A stretch of DNA of 6,985 bases from Pseudomonadota bacterium (GCA_023390705.1 JAEWCI010000099.1:1-6985), one strand, 5' to 3'. Positions 1 to 6,229 are shown, numbered from the stretch's first letter. Made by a program: numbers and translations. Notes: generated by a model from the sequence alone, not told the origin.

Positions 1-513
1 GTTCTCCTGCATCCAGCCCGCGCGGGAAGCGGTGGTCAGGTCCGCCAGGCCATCGCCATCGCCCAGCCGCAGCAACTGCGCCGCATGGCGCAGGCTGCGG
101 TGCAGCGGGCGGCGGCCGCAAATCGCATCGGCCAGTTCGCTGCCGCGGAAGGGCGATTGCAGGGCAATGAAGGCGCGGCAGCGCGCCGCGGCTTCCGGCT
201 GCAGCAGCGCCGCCAGGCATTCCAGCCCGCCCTTGCTGTGTGCCACCAGCACCGCCGGCGCCGGTTCGCCGGCCAGCAATGCGGCGATGCGTGCGGCATT
301 GGCGGCAACCGGGGCGGCGGTGGGCAGGCGGATCACCTCGGTCGGCAGGCCGAGGCCGCGCAGCCAATCGGCCTGGCTTGCCATGTAGTCCAGCCCGACC
401 GGGCGCAGCCGGGCCATCACCTCGCCCAGCAGCCCATGGGCCAGCAGCACCCGGCTGCCGGCCAGGGCGGCGGCGAGCTCGCTGTCCGGCGGGACAGGCG
501 CCGGATCGTTCAA
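1..513 (-). CDS. Alpha/beta-fold hydrolase (lipase/esterase-like), C-terminus cut by window edge
   Basis: The 171 visible residues are the N-terminal part of an alpha/beta hydrolase; the frame is still open at base 1. Seen: an early strand followed by the oxyanion-hole type segment LLAHGLLG (about residues 23-30), and a nucleophile elbow LVAHSKGG (about residues 89-96) with the probable catalytic serine at 93 in a small-x-Ser-x-Gly context. A short ALQSPFRGSELA segment follows, as in lipase-like members. The acid and histidine of the triad would lie beyond the window. The start chosen is TTG at 513-511, which overlaps the TGA stop of the upstream reductase as TTGA; there is no ATG before the oxyanion segment. 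This suggests translational coupling and co-transcription with the reductase. Substrate unknown: esterase, lipase or other hydrolase remain possible. Sure of the fold, less of the start. Confidence 0.75.
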   Translation of the reverse strand, partial: MNDPAPVPPDSELAAALAGSRVLLAHGLLGEVMARLRPVGLDYMASQADWLRGLGLPTEVIRLPTAAPVAANAARIAALLAGEPAPAVLVAHSKGGLECLAALLQPEAAARCRAFIALQSPFRGSELADAICGRRPLHRSLRHAAQLLRLGDGDGLADLTTASRAGWMQEN

Positions 514-1529
514 TCCAGCCGCACCACCAGCTTGCCGAAATTGCGGCCGCGCAGCAGGCCGATGAAGGCTTCCGGCGCGTTGCGCAGGCCCTGCGCCACA
601 TCCTCCCGCCACTTCATGCGCCCATCCCGGATCCAGCCCAGCATCTCCGCGCGGAAGCGCGGATAGCGGGCCCAGCCGGTGTCGCTGACGATGAAGCCCT
701 GGATGCGCAGCCGCTTGCGCACCACCGGCCCGAGATTGGGGCCGGGCGGGGCGCCGGCGGCATCGGCGCCCGGCGCCTCGTTGTACTGGGCGATCATGCC
801 GCACATCACCATGCGGCCGAAGTCGCGGAAGCGCGGGAACACCGCCGCCTGCACCGCGCCGCCGACATTCTCCCAATAGACGTCAATGCCTTCCGGGCAG
901 GCGGCGTCGAGCTGGGCGTTCAGGTCGCCGCGATGGTCCAGGCAGGCGTCGAAGCCCAACTCCTTCACCACGAAATCGCACTTCGCCCGGCCGCCGGCGA
1001 TGCCGATGACCTTGCAGCCGCGCAGCTTCGCAATCTGCCCGACCACCTGGCCGACAGCGCCGGAAGCCGCCGAGACCACCACCGTCTCGCCCGCCTTCGG
1101 CTGGCCGATATCCTCCAACCCGACCCAGGCGGTGAGGCCGGGCATGCCGAGCACGCCGAGGCTGGCGGAAAGCGGCGCCTCCTGCGGGTCCAGCTTCACC
1201 AGCCGCTCCGCCGGCACGCAGGAGAAATGCTGCCAGCCCTGGCCGCCGAGCACCGAATCGCCCGGGCTGAAGTCCGGGTGGCGGGAGGCGACGACCTCGC
1301 CCACGGTCTGGCCTTCCATCACCGCGCCCAGGGCCACCGGCTTGGCGTAGCTCTTCGCGTCCGACATCCGGCCGCGCATATAGGGGTCGAGCGAGAGGTA
1401 GCGGGCGCGGACGAGCACCTCGCCTTCCTGCGGCTGCGGCACGGGGGTTTCGACGATCTCGAAATCCTCCGGCACCGGTGCCCCCTGGGGCCGGCGGCGC
1501 AGCAGCACCTGCAGATTCTGTTCCGGCAT
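510..1529 (-). CDS. NADP-dependent oxidoreductase, CurA/leukotriene B4 dehydrogenase-like MDR family
   Basis: A 339-residue zinc-independent medium-chain reductase, the usual length for this family (COG2130: CurA curcumin/dihydrocurcumin reductase and prostaglandin/leukotriene reductases). Members reduce the C=C bond of alpha,beta-unsaturated ketones and aldehydes with NADPH in the cytosol. Seen: YLSLDPYMRGRM (about 44-55) in the GroES-like domain, the dinucleotide-binding segment SAASGAVGQVVG (about 153-164), the family signature YWENVGG (218-224), and the C-terminal NFGKLVVRLD. The catalytic zinc cysteines of alcohol dehydrogenases are absent, as expected. The ATG at 1529-1527 is chosen because a GGGGAG ribosome site lies 7 bases ahead and family proteins begin near this point; the frame runs open to 1646 but that extension looks non-native. 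It is first in a unit with the hydrolase. The natural substrate cannot be told from the sequence. Confidence 0.93.
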   Translation of the reverse strand: MPEQNLQVLLRRRPQGAPVPEDFEIVETPVPQPQEGEVLVRARYLSLDPYMRGRMSDAKSYAKPVALGAVMEGQTVGEVVASRHPDFSPGDSVLGGQGWQHFSCVPAERLVKLDPQEAPLSASLGVLGMPGLTAWVGLEDIGQPKAGETVVVSAASGAVGQVVGQIAKLRGCKVIGIAGGRAKCDFVVKELGFDACLDHRGDLNAQLDAACPEGIDVYWENVGGAVQAAVFPRFRDFGRMVMCGMIAQYNEAPGADAAGAPPGPNLGPVVRKRLRIQGFIVSDTGWARYPRFRAEMLGWIRDGRMKWREDVAQGLRNAPEAFIGLLRGRNFGKLVVRLD

Positions 1530-1536
1530 GGCGATT

Positions 1537-1542
1537 CTCCCC
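1537..1542 (-). promoter_or_regulatory. Ribosome binding site of the reductase gene
   Basis: On the minus strand the bases read GGGGAG and lie 7 bases ahead of the ATG at 1529. This decides the start in favour of the 339-residue form over the open extension that reaches 1646. Confidence 0.75.
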
Positions 1543-1578
1543 GGTCCAAGCGTTGTGGCCGGGGAGGTTAGAGCGGAT

Positions 1579-1616
1579 CGCGGATGGGCGTGAACGCCCA
1601 GGAGCATGAATCCGCG
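1579..1616. repeat. Nested inverted repeat ahead of the reductase gene
   Basis: Outer arms CGCGGAT (1579-1585) and ATCCGCG (1610-1616) enclose an inner stem GGGCG-TGAA-CGCCC (1587-1599, with a further G at 1586), plus an unpaired stretch of about ten bases. It sits 50-87 bases ahead of the reductase ATG, next to a GAGCGGATCGCGG sequence. It resembles the GAGCGGAT-type dispersed palindromes frequent between alphaproteobacterial genes (recollection, not searched). It could be a mobile palindromic unit or a structured 5' leader. Confidence 0.5.
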
Positions 1617-1722
1617 AAACAAACACCGATCCACAGAGGATTGCACGTTCAGGATGACACAGAATCCGCTGGAGGGGCCGGTCGCTTCCGGCTGAATCAG
1701 GCTGAAGCGCGAAGCCTGCCCT

Positions 1723-1778
1723 TCATGCCGGCCATACTAGGTGCTGGCCCATAACCGACGGGCGTGCGGCCGGCATGA
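1723..1778. repeat. Pair of 11-base inverted repeats with 34-base spacer
   Basis: TCATGCCGGCC at 1723-1733 and GGCCGGCATGA at 1768-1778 are perfect reverse complements separated by 34 bases. The spacing is long for a simple hairpin, so a pair of protein-binding half sites, a palindromic repeat remnant or the base of a larger structured leader are all possible. It is placed between the GT4 terminator-like hairpin and the reductase gene. Confidence 0.5.
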
Positions 1779-1805
1779 TTCTTTGTGCGGCGCGCAGCCG
1801 CCGCA

Positions 1806-1844
1806 CCGGGTCTCCATCGCAGCCTAGCTGCGATGGAAACCCGG
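1806..1844 (-). terminator. Long hairpin after the glycosyltransferase operon, probable terminator
   Basis: Arms 1806-1823 and 1827-1844 form an 18-bp stem around a 3-base loop (CTA). Only one position (1812/1838) is mismatched in the plus-strand sense; in a minus-strand transcript it becomes a G-U wobble, so that RNA pairs along the whole stem. It starts 40 bases past the GT4 stop codon at 1885, where a terminator is expected. There is no run of U after it in either direction, so it is not a textbook intrinsic terminator; it could act with Rho, protect the mRNA 3' end, or be a dispersed palindrome. Confidence 0.55.
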
Positions 1845-1884
1845 CAACCCTACGCCGGGCAGCATCCGGCAGCCAACGGGCCTG

Positions 1885-3177
1885 TCATGGCCGAGGCTGA
1901 ATTGCAGCGCGGTCGCGGCGGGGTCGCGGGGCGCCAGTGGGCCGCCCGGCCATCACCCGGCGGTAAAGGGCGATGTGCTGCTTCGTCATGCCGGCGACAT
2001 CGAGCGGCGGCCGGATGCCCTGGCGCAGCCGCTCCCACAGGCCCGGCTCCTCCACGGCACGGCGCATGGCGGCAGCCAGCGCCGCCGGGTCGTTCACCGG
2101 CACATGCAGGCCGTCAACCTCATGCCGCACCGTCTCGGCCATGCCGCCGATATCGCCGCAGATCACCGGGCGGCCGTGGCGGAAGGCCTCCAGCAGCACC
2201 AGCGGCGCGTTCTCCCACCAGATGGAGGGCATCACCACCCAGTCGAGCTTCGCCATGAGCCGCGGCAGGGCGGCGGCGTCATAGACCCCGAAATGCCGGG
2301 CGGCCGGGGCCTCCTCGAGGTCGGCCTTGAAGCCGGCGACATACTCCTCGTTCTGCCAGGCGGTGCCGCCATGCAGGCTGAGCTGATGCGCCACGCCCTG
2401 CCTGCTGAGCAGGGTTGAGGCGGCGAGCAGCACCCGTGCCCCCTTGATGGGGTTGATATGGCCGAAGAAACCGAAGCGGTCGCGCCTGCCATCCGGCGCC
2501 GGGCGCAGCGGTGCGGGCTCCACCGCCGCCGTGCCGTTCGGCACCACGGCGATCCGGGCAGCGTCATAGCCATTGGCGATGTAGCGCTGGCGGGCGAATT
2601 CGCTGGGCACCACCAGCTGGTCCACATCCGCCAGGGCGTCGCGCACGGCAAGGTCGCGCAACACGAAATCCGTGGCGCTGGCATCCGGGAAGCAGCGCCG
2701 GCAGGCATCCAGCGACGGCCCCTGGCAAAGCCGCCCATCGGCGGTGAGCAATTCGCCTTCCCGCGCGCAGAGGGCGAAATAGTCATGCGCGGTGAAGACC
2801 AGCTTAGCCCGAGGCACGGCGCGGCGGATCAGGTCGATGATCTCCACGCCGAACATCAGCTTGTGGTGGATGTGCACCACGTCCGGATCCTGGCCCTGAA
2901 GCATCGGCGCCAGGGAGGCCAGGCCATAGCAATCGGGCTGGGAAAGCGAGAAGCGTTCGAAATTGCCCAGCCACACAAGCACCTCGTCCGCCTGGCCGTT
3001 CGCCGCGCCGAGCAGCGTGCCGGGATGCATGGGCCGGTGCAGGTCGGTGACCGCGCCGAGGAACAGGCCTTCCCAGCCATGCCGGTCGCGCAATTCGCGG
3101 AACAGGCCACGGGCGACGGTTTCCGTGCCGCCGGGCATCAGGGCCGGGTGGTTGTGGGCGATGACCAGGATTCGCAT
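1885..3177 (-). CDS. Glycosyltransferase family 4 (GT-B fold)
   Basis: A 430-residue retaining glycosyltransferase expected to move a sugar from a nucleotide donor onto a glycan or lipid-linked acceptor at the inner face of the cytoplasmic membrane. Seen: the N-terminal strand MRILVIAHNHPALMPGGTET with the glycine loop of GT4 enzymes (1-20), HIHHKLMFG (102-110) and TAHDYFALC (129-137), then the C-terminal donor domain starting near FGFFGHINPIKG (235-246), and the donor-binding E-x7-E motif WENAPLVLLE with E322 and E330, followed by GDIGGMAE. Four cysteines (C137, C151, C159, C162; pattern C-x13-C-x7-C-x2-C) form an insert also found in some GT4 enzymes, perhaps structural. The last 20 residues are Arg/Pro-rich and probably disordered. 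The ATG lies 4 bases past the GT2 stop with only a weak Shine-Dalgarno, so coupled translation is likely. Donor and acceptor are unknown. Confidence 0.92.
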   Translation of the reverse strand: MRILVIAHNHPALMPGGTETVARGLFRELRDRHGWEGLFLGAVTDLHRPMHPGTLLGAANGQADEVLVWLGNFERFSLSQPDCYGLASLAPMLQGQDPDVVHIHHKLMFGVEIIDLIRRAVPRAKLVFTAHDYFALCAREGELLTADGRLCQGPSLDACRRCFPDASATDFVLRDLAVRDALADVDQLVVPSEFARQRYIANGYDAARIAVVPNGTAAVEPAPLRPAPDGRRDRFGFFGHINPIKGARVLLAASTLLSRQGVAHQLSLHGGTAWQNEEYVAGFKADLEEAPAARHFGVYDAAALPRLMAKLDWVVMPSIWWENAPLVLLEAFRHGRPVICGDIGGMAETVRHEVDGLHVPVNDPAALAAAMRRAVEEPGLWERLRQGIRPPLDVAGMTKQHIALYRRVMAGRPTGAPRPRRDRAAIQPRP

Positions 3178-3181
3178 GGGC

Positions 3182-5374
3182 TCAGCGACCCCAGCCGCCC
3201 AGGGGCGAGAATTCCGGCCGGGCCATCAGGCTTTCCATCGCCTCGCCCCAGCGCCGCTGGTGGAGCCGGCGGTTGTAGGCGGTGGCCAGGCCGCGGTCAT
3301 GCGTGGCATGGCTGCGAATCGACTGCCGCTCGAAATGGTAGAGTTCGGCCCGTGGTTCGTAGCCGATCTCCCCGCCGGCGGCGCGCAGCTTCAGGGACAG
3401 GTCGGAATCCTCATAATCGCCGATGACATAGTCGGTGCTGAAGCCGCCGACCGATTCGAAGGCGCCGCGGCGGACGCAGAAGGCGGCGCCGGTGATGCCG
3501 GGCACCAGCCGGGGCCGGTTGGCCGGCGGGAAGTGCCGCGGCATGCCCTTGGCGTAGTGGTTGTTGTAGAATTCCGCCCAGGGCCCGTAACGTTCGAAGA
3601 ACAGCCCGGCATGCTGCAGGGCGCCGTCGTCGAACAGCAATTTAGGGCCGACCGCGACCATCGCGGGGTTCGAGTCGAGCGCTGCCAGCAGGGTTTCGCT
3701 CCAGCCGCGGGCGGCGGGCACGACATCCGAGTTCAGCATCAGCAGCACCGGCGCCCGGGCCACGGCGGCGCCCGCATTGCAGGCGCTGGCATAGCCGTAA
3801 TTGGCGGCCTGGATCACCAGGGTGACCGGGCGCCGGTAGAGCTGTGCCAGGCCACGGAGCAGGTGCTCGACCTCGCCGCGCTGTTCCGGTGAATCCAGCA
3901 CATAGATGAGCTCGGCCTCGGCCAGCGCGGGATCGCGGGCGAAGGCGGCGAATTGCGGCCGCAGGAAGCGCAGGTTGCGATAGAGCGGCACCACCAGGGC
4001 AAGCCGGGGATCGTGCAGCGGCGTGCCGATCTGCAGCGGTTCGGGCGGCAGCCTTGCGGCCAGGGCGGCCTTGTGCAGCCGGGCCACGGCGGGGGCAATG
4101 GCCTCGTCCAGCATGGCCTCGGTCAGATGCTCCAGCGGCAGGGCGGACAGTACCGCGTCACGCGCCGCCTGGGCCGGCAGCAGGGCGGGCCGGGGCACCA
4201 CCTCATGCCGCTCACCGGTGCTCAGCAGGATGCGGAGCCGCCATTGGGGCGCGGGCAGGAAGGCGGGTTCCGGCAGATGCGCCACGAAGCCGGGGCGCAG
4301 GCCGATCGGGCCATGCAGCGCGCCGGTGAAATGCTTCGCCAGGTCGGGCCGCGGCAGGCGGTGCAGGGCCGCGATCTCCAGCCGGTGCTCGCTGAAGGCG
4401 GAGCGCAGCGAGAGGCCGGCCAGCAGGCCCATGGGGTCGCGCAGCCAGCCGCGGAGGAAGACGCCGCCGCCATGGTCGTCCAGCGCCATTTCCAGCCCGG
4501 CGCTGAAGGCTTCCGCCGGATTCGCCAGGTGGCTCGGTGCCACGGTGGGGGACTGCAGGGCCAGGCTGCGGAGCAGGCCGCGGATGACGGGTTCGCCCGG
4601 AGCGCGGCGCACCAGCTCGGCCATCGCGCCGTTCCACAGGCCGCGTGTCTGGCGTTCCTTGCTGCGGGCAAGACTGGCCAGGCTGGGCAGGGGCCGCGGC
4701 GCTGCGTCCAGGTGCAACGGGCCGCCACAGCCCGGCAGCAGCAGCACGCCGCCTTCGGCCTCGCGGTCGAGGAGGAGAAAGCGGTTGAAGCCCGGTGCCA
4801 GCCGCTGGAAGCGCCGGCCGGTGATCAGATAGGCCATGCCCTCCGGCTGCTGCGGCAAGTGCCAGAACTGCGCCGCCGGGCCGCAGAGCGCCATGGGGTG
4901 CAGGCTGCGCTCGGGCGTGCGGGAGGAATCGGCCATTCGCAGGCATGCGGCCGCCAGCTCGGCATCCTCGCCCTGGCGCAGCGTCCCGGTGGCCTTCGCC
5001 GCGATGACATGCAGCAGGGCGAGAAGGCGCTGTGGCTCCGGCTTCCCGAGCAGGGCTTCCGGGGAGGACAGGGCAGTGAGGGTGAGGGGCAGGCGACGGC
5101 CACTGGCTTCGTCGTGCAGGGACAGCGCCTGGCCATCGGTCAGGGCGGGCACGGCCTGGGCCAACAGCAGATGCTGTCTGTCCCGGACCAGCCCGGGTGG
5201 CAGCCAGGCCATGCGGGCCCGTATCGGGTGGTCGGCCCCGAGCAGCAGAATTCCGGCGGGGTCGAACCCGCGCAGATCCGCGAAGCCGATGAGGAGGGTA
5301 TGCCGGGAGAGGGTGACAACCTCTCCGCACACAGCAACGGCGGCACCGTGGGGTGCCGCCGAAGAATCTTGCAA
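3182..5374 (-). CDS. Multi-module protein with C-terminal glycosyltransferase family 2 domain
   Basis: 730 residues. The C-terminal third (about 456-690) is a GT-A fold GT2 domain of the rhamnosyltransferase-like type: LALVVPLYRN at its first strand, NYGYASACNAG (525-535), the metal/donor site LNSDVV with D550, VPGITGAAFCVRR (624-636) and the acceptor-side GDYEDSDLSLKL (652-663) with E655 and D656, then a YHFERQS segment. The first 450 residues are not a domain I can name. They hold two stretches of similar design, about 15-60 and 292-330, each with a hydrophobic strand, Gly, Asp-x-x/Pro-Gly and another strand, the second followed by RLPRPDLA and GFVAHLP; they may be sugar-binding or scaffold modules. 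No membrane segment is evident. The start is TTG at 5374-5372 without a clear ribosome site; GTG at 5332 is an alternative (716 residues). The next gene follows after 4 bases. Confidence 0.88.
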   Translation of the reverse strand: MQDSSAAPHGAAVAVCGEVVTLSRHTLLIGFADLRGFDPAGILLLGADHPIRARMAWLPPGLVRDRQHLLLAQAVPALTDGQALSLHDEASGRRLPLTLTALSSPEALLGKPEPQRLLALLHVIAAKATGTLRQGEDAELAAACLRMADSSRTPERSLHPMALCGPAAQFWHLPQQPEGMAYLITGRRFQRLAPGFNRFLLLDREAEGGVLLLPGCGGPLHLDAAPRPLPSLASLARSKERQTRGLWNGAMAELVRRAPGEPVIRGLLRSLALQSPTVAPSHLANPAEAFSAGLEMALDDHGGGVFLRGWLRDPMGLLAGLSLRSAFSEHRLEIAALHRLPRPDLAKHFTGALHGPIGLRPGFVAHLPEPAFLPAPQWRLRILLSTGERHEVVPRPALLPAQAARDAVLSALPLEHLTEAMLDEAIAPAVARLHKAALAARLPPEPLQIGTPLHDPRLALVVPLYRNLRFLRPQFAAFARDPALAEAELIYVLDSPEQRGEVEHLLRGLAQLYRRPVTLVIQAANYGYASACNAGAAVARAPVLLMLNSDVVPAARGWSETLLAALDSNPAMVAVGPKLLFDDGALQHAGLFFERYGPWAEFYNNHYAKGMPRHFPPANRPRLVPGITGAAFCVRRGAFESVGGFSTDYVIGDYEDSDLSLKLRAAGGEIGYEPRAELYHFERQSIRSHATHDRGLATAYNRRLHQRRWGEAMESLMARPEFSPLGGWGR
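5338..5361 (-). promoter_or_regulatory. GC-rich 10-bp hairpin overlapping the GT2 gene start
   Basis: Perfect arms at 5338-5347 and 5352-5361 close a 4-base loop. On the minus strand the stem is followed by TTGCTGTGTG, a poor but U-containing tail. It lies 66 bases past the stop of the small RTX gene and within codons 5-13 of the GT2 gene if TTG at 5374 is the start, or just ahead of the GTG at 5332 if that start is used. It may terminate or attenuate readthrough from the RTX gene, or limit GT2 translation. Confidence 0.5.
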
Positions 5375-5392
5375 TGTATCCAGGTTTACGTC

Positions 5393-5412
5393 CGCTGCCC
5401 CGGGTGGCAGCG
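5393..5412 (-). terminator. Short hairpin just after the small RTX gene
   Basis: CGCTGCC (5393-5399) and GGCAGCG (5406-5412) form a 7-bp GC-rich stem with a 6-base loop, starting 14 bases after the RTX stop codon at 5427. No U run follows (the minus strand reads GACGTAAACC). Weak terminator or RNA 3' end stabiliser. Confidence 0.4.
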
Positions 5413-5426
5413 CCCAGCCTAGAGGA

Positions 5427-6134
5427 TCAGATCACCTTAACGTAGTTGGCGATGTTGGCCGCGTCGAGATCAGACGGGTCCACATTGGCGATCTTTATGG
5501 TGTTGGTGCCCAGGGTGATGATCGAGCCCTGAACGGCGCCGCCCTGCACCCAGGCGGACACATAGGCCGCGACATCGGCGGCCGTGGCAATGTTCGCGCC
5601 GCCGTAATCGCCGGCCACGATATGGATCTCGTCGCCCGAGGAGAGGTCGGCGATGGTGTCGTTGCCGAAACCGGGGCCGAAGTAGAAGACATCGTTGCCG
5701 GCGCCGCCGATCAGCGAGTCGTTGCCGGCGCCGCCGATCAGGATGTCGTCGTCCGAGCCGCCGAACAGCAGGTCGTTGCCGGCGCCGCCATCCAGCGAGT
5801 CGTTGCCGGAGCCACCGAAGAAGCGGTCAGCGCCGGTGCCGCCAGCCATGGTGTCGCCGCCGACGCCGGCATGGGCCAGGTTGTTGTCGGCGTCGTCGCT
5901 CGTGGCGATGTAATCATTGCCGGTGCCGCCACTCACCAGGTTGCCGTCGCCGGTGGCCTGCATCGTGTCATCGCCATCACCACCGCTGACCGTATTGTCG
6001 TCGGAGCTGGCGAGCACGGTATCGTTGCCGGTCCCGGCATTGATCTTAACATTGTTGAAGACTGTAACGAAAGCCTGGCCGGTGTCGTCACCGGTGATGG
6101 TGTCTCCAGGTGAGGCACCAGGGATAGTGGCCAT
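5427..6134 (-). CDS. Small RTX calcium-binding repeat protein, probable type I secretion substrate
   Basis: 235 residues, acidic, no N-terminal signal peptide and no cysteine. Residues about 34-105 carry loose Gly/Asp/Asn repeats (INAGTGNDTV, VSGGDGDDTM, VSGGTGNDYI, MAGGTGADRF). Residues about 106-150 are canonical tandem RTX nonapeptides of the form G-G-x-G-x-D-x-L-x (FGGSGNDSL, DGGAGNDLL, FGGSDDDIL, IGGAGNDSL, IGGAGNDVF), which in this family fold into a calcium-loaded beta roll outside the cell. Then comes YFGPGFGNDTIADLSSGDEIHI (in pieces at 151-172), the typical bridge to the uncleaved C-terminal type I secretion signal; the tail ends in NYVKVI. No catalytic or adhesive domain is present, so it may be a structural or surface-layer-like protein. 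The ATG has a GGGAG site 7 bases ahead and a promoter upstream. No ABC exporter is in the window. Confidence 0.88.
   Translation of the reverse strand: MATIPGASPGDTITGDDTGQAFVTVFNNVKINAGTGNDTVLASSDDNTVSGGDGDDTMQATGDGNLVSGGTGNDYIATSDDADNNLAHAGVGGDTMAGGTGADRFFGGSGNDSLDGGAGNDLLFGGSDDDILIGGAGNDSLIGGAGNDVFYFGPGFGNDTIADLSSGDEIHIVAGDYGGANIATAADVAAYVSAWVQGGAVQGSIITLGTNTIKIANVDPSDLDAANIANYVKVI
5692..5826. repeat. Tandem 27-bp repeats coding the RTX nonapeptides
   Basis: Units begin near 5692, 5719, 5746, 5773 and 5800. A 23-base stretch is identical at 5692-5714 and 5719-5741; the third unit is the most divergent and the fourth and fifth agree over their first 15 or so bases with TCGTTGCCGG-type openings. 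The 27-base period equals nine codons, so gain or loss of a unit would keep the frame and change only the number of calcium-binding turns. Confidence 0.85.
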
Positions 6135-6141
6135 AGCTAAA

Positions 6142-6146
6142 CTCCC
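6142..6146 (-). promoter_or_regulatory. Ribosome binding site of the small RTX gene
   Basis: The minus strand reads GGGAG, 7 bases ahead of the ATG at 6134. It fixes that start. Confidence 0.75.
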
Positions 6147-6155
6147 GGTTCAGGC

Positions 6156-6170
6156 GACGCCCGAAGCGTC
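6156..6170 (-). promoter_or_regulatory. Hairpin in the 5' leader of the small RTX gene
   Basis: On the minus strand GACGC-TTCGG-GCGTC forms a 5-bp stem with a UUCG-type loop; an outer GGC (minus strand, about 6176-6178) can pair with GCC at 6153-6155 across a GAAAA bulge. It lies between the predicted transcription start (about 6177) and the ribosome site, leaving the latter free. Likely mRNA 5' stabilisation; a regulatory role is speculative. Confidence 0.4.
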
Positions 6171-6183
6171 TTTTCGCCGACGA

Positions 6184-6212
6184 CTGATAACCAGAGGTTG
6201 CTAAATGGTCAA
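6184..6212 (-). promoter_or_regulatory. Sigma70-like promoter of the small RTX gene
   Basis: On the minus strand TTGACC (6212-6207) and TATCAG (6189-6184) are separated by exactly 17 bases, matching the -35 consensus at 5 of 6 and the -10 at 4 of 6 positions. The start of transcription would be near 6177, giving a leader of about 43 bases. It is the best promoter match in the window. Confidence 0.65.
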
Positions 6213-6229
6213 CGGAAACGCCTTTCAGG

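Larger units (their letters stand above)
1530..1884. other. Non-coding gap with several inverted repeats
   Basis: These 355 bases separate the stop of the GT4 gene from the start of the reductase gene; no plausible coding region was found. At least four inverted repeats are present: 1579-1616, a 6-bp stem at 1698-1718 (arms CAGGCT and AGCCTG, 9-base loop), the pair of 11-base arms at 1723-1733 and 1768-1778, and the long hairpin at 1806-1844. A direct repeat GGCTGAA occurs at 1690-1696 and 1700-1706. The promoter of the reductase unit should lie here on the minus strand, but I see no -35/-10 pair good enough to call. Confidence 0.6.

Noticed and set aside
240..1571. 443-codon open frame on the plus strand
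   Set aside because: It lies antisense to the reductase and hydrolase genes, is low-complexity Arg/Ala/His-rich, and matches no family; GC-rich DNA produces such shadow frames.
1530..1646. 39-codon N-terminal extension of the reductase
   Set aside because: The extension is non-conserved in character, crosses an inverted repeat, and the internal ATG at 1529 has a strong ribosome site and the usual family start.
5692..5826. CRISPR-like array
   Set aside because: The repeats are contiguous 27-base units without spacers and are in frame with the RTX protein coding sequence.
3953..6113. Long plus-strand open frames of 489 and 425 codons
   Set aside because: They are antisense to the GT2 and small RTX genes. 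The second has a regular Val/Ala/Gly repeat only because it reads the RTX repeats backwards.
6156..6174. Plus-strand intrinsic terminator (stem followed by TTTT)
   Set aside because: It looks right on the plus strand, but no plus-strand gene precedes it; the same bases are better explained as a leader hairpin of the minus-strand RTX mRNA.
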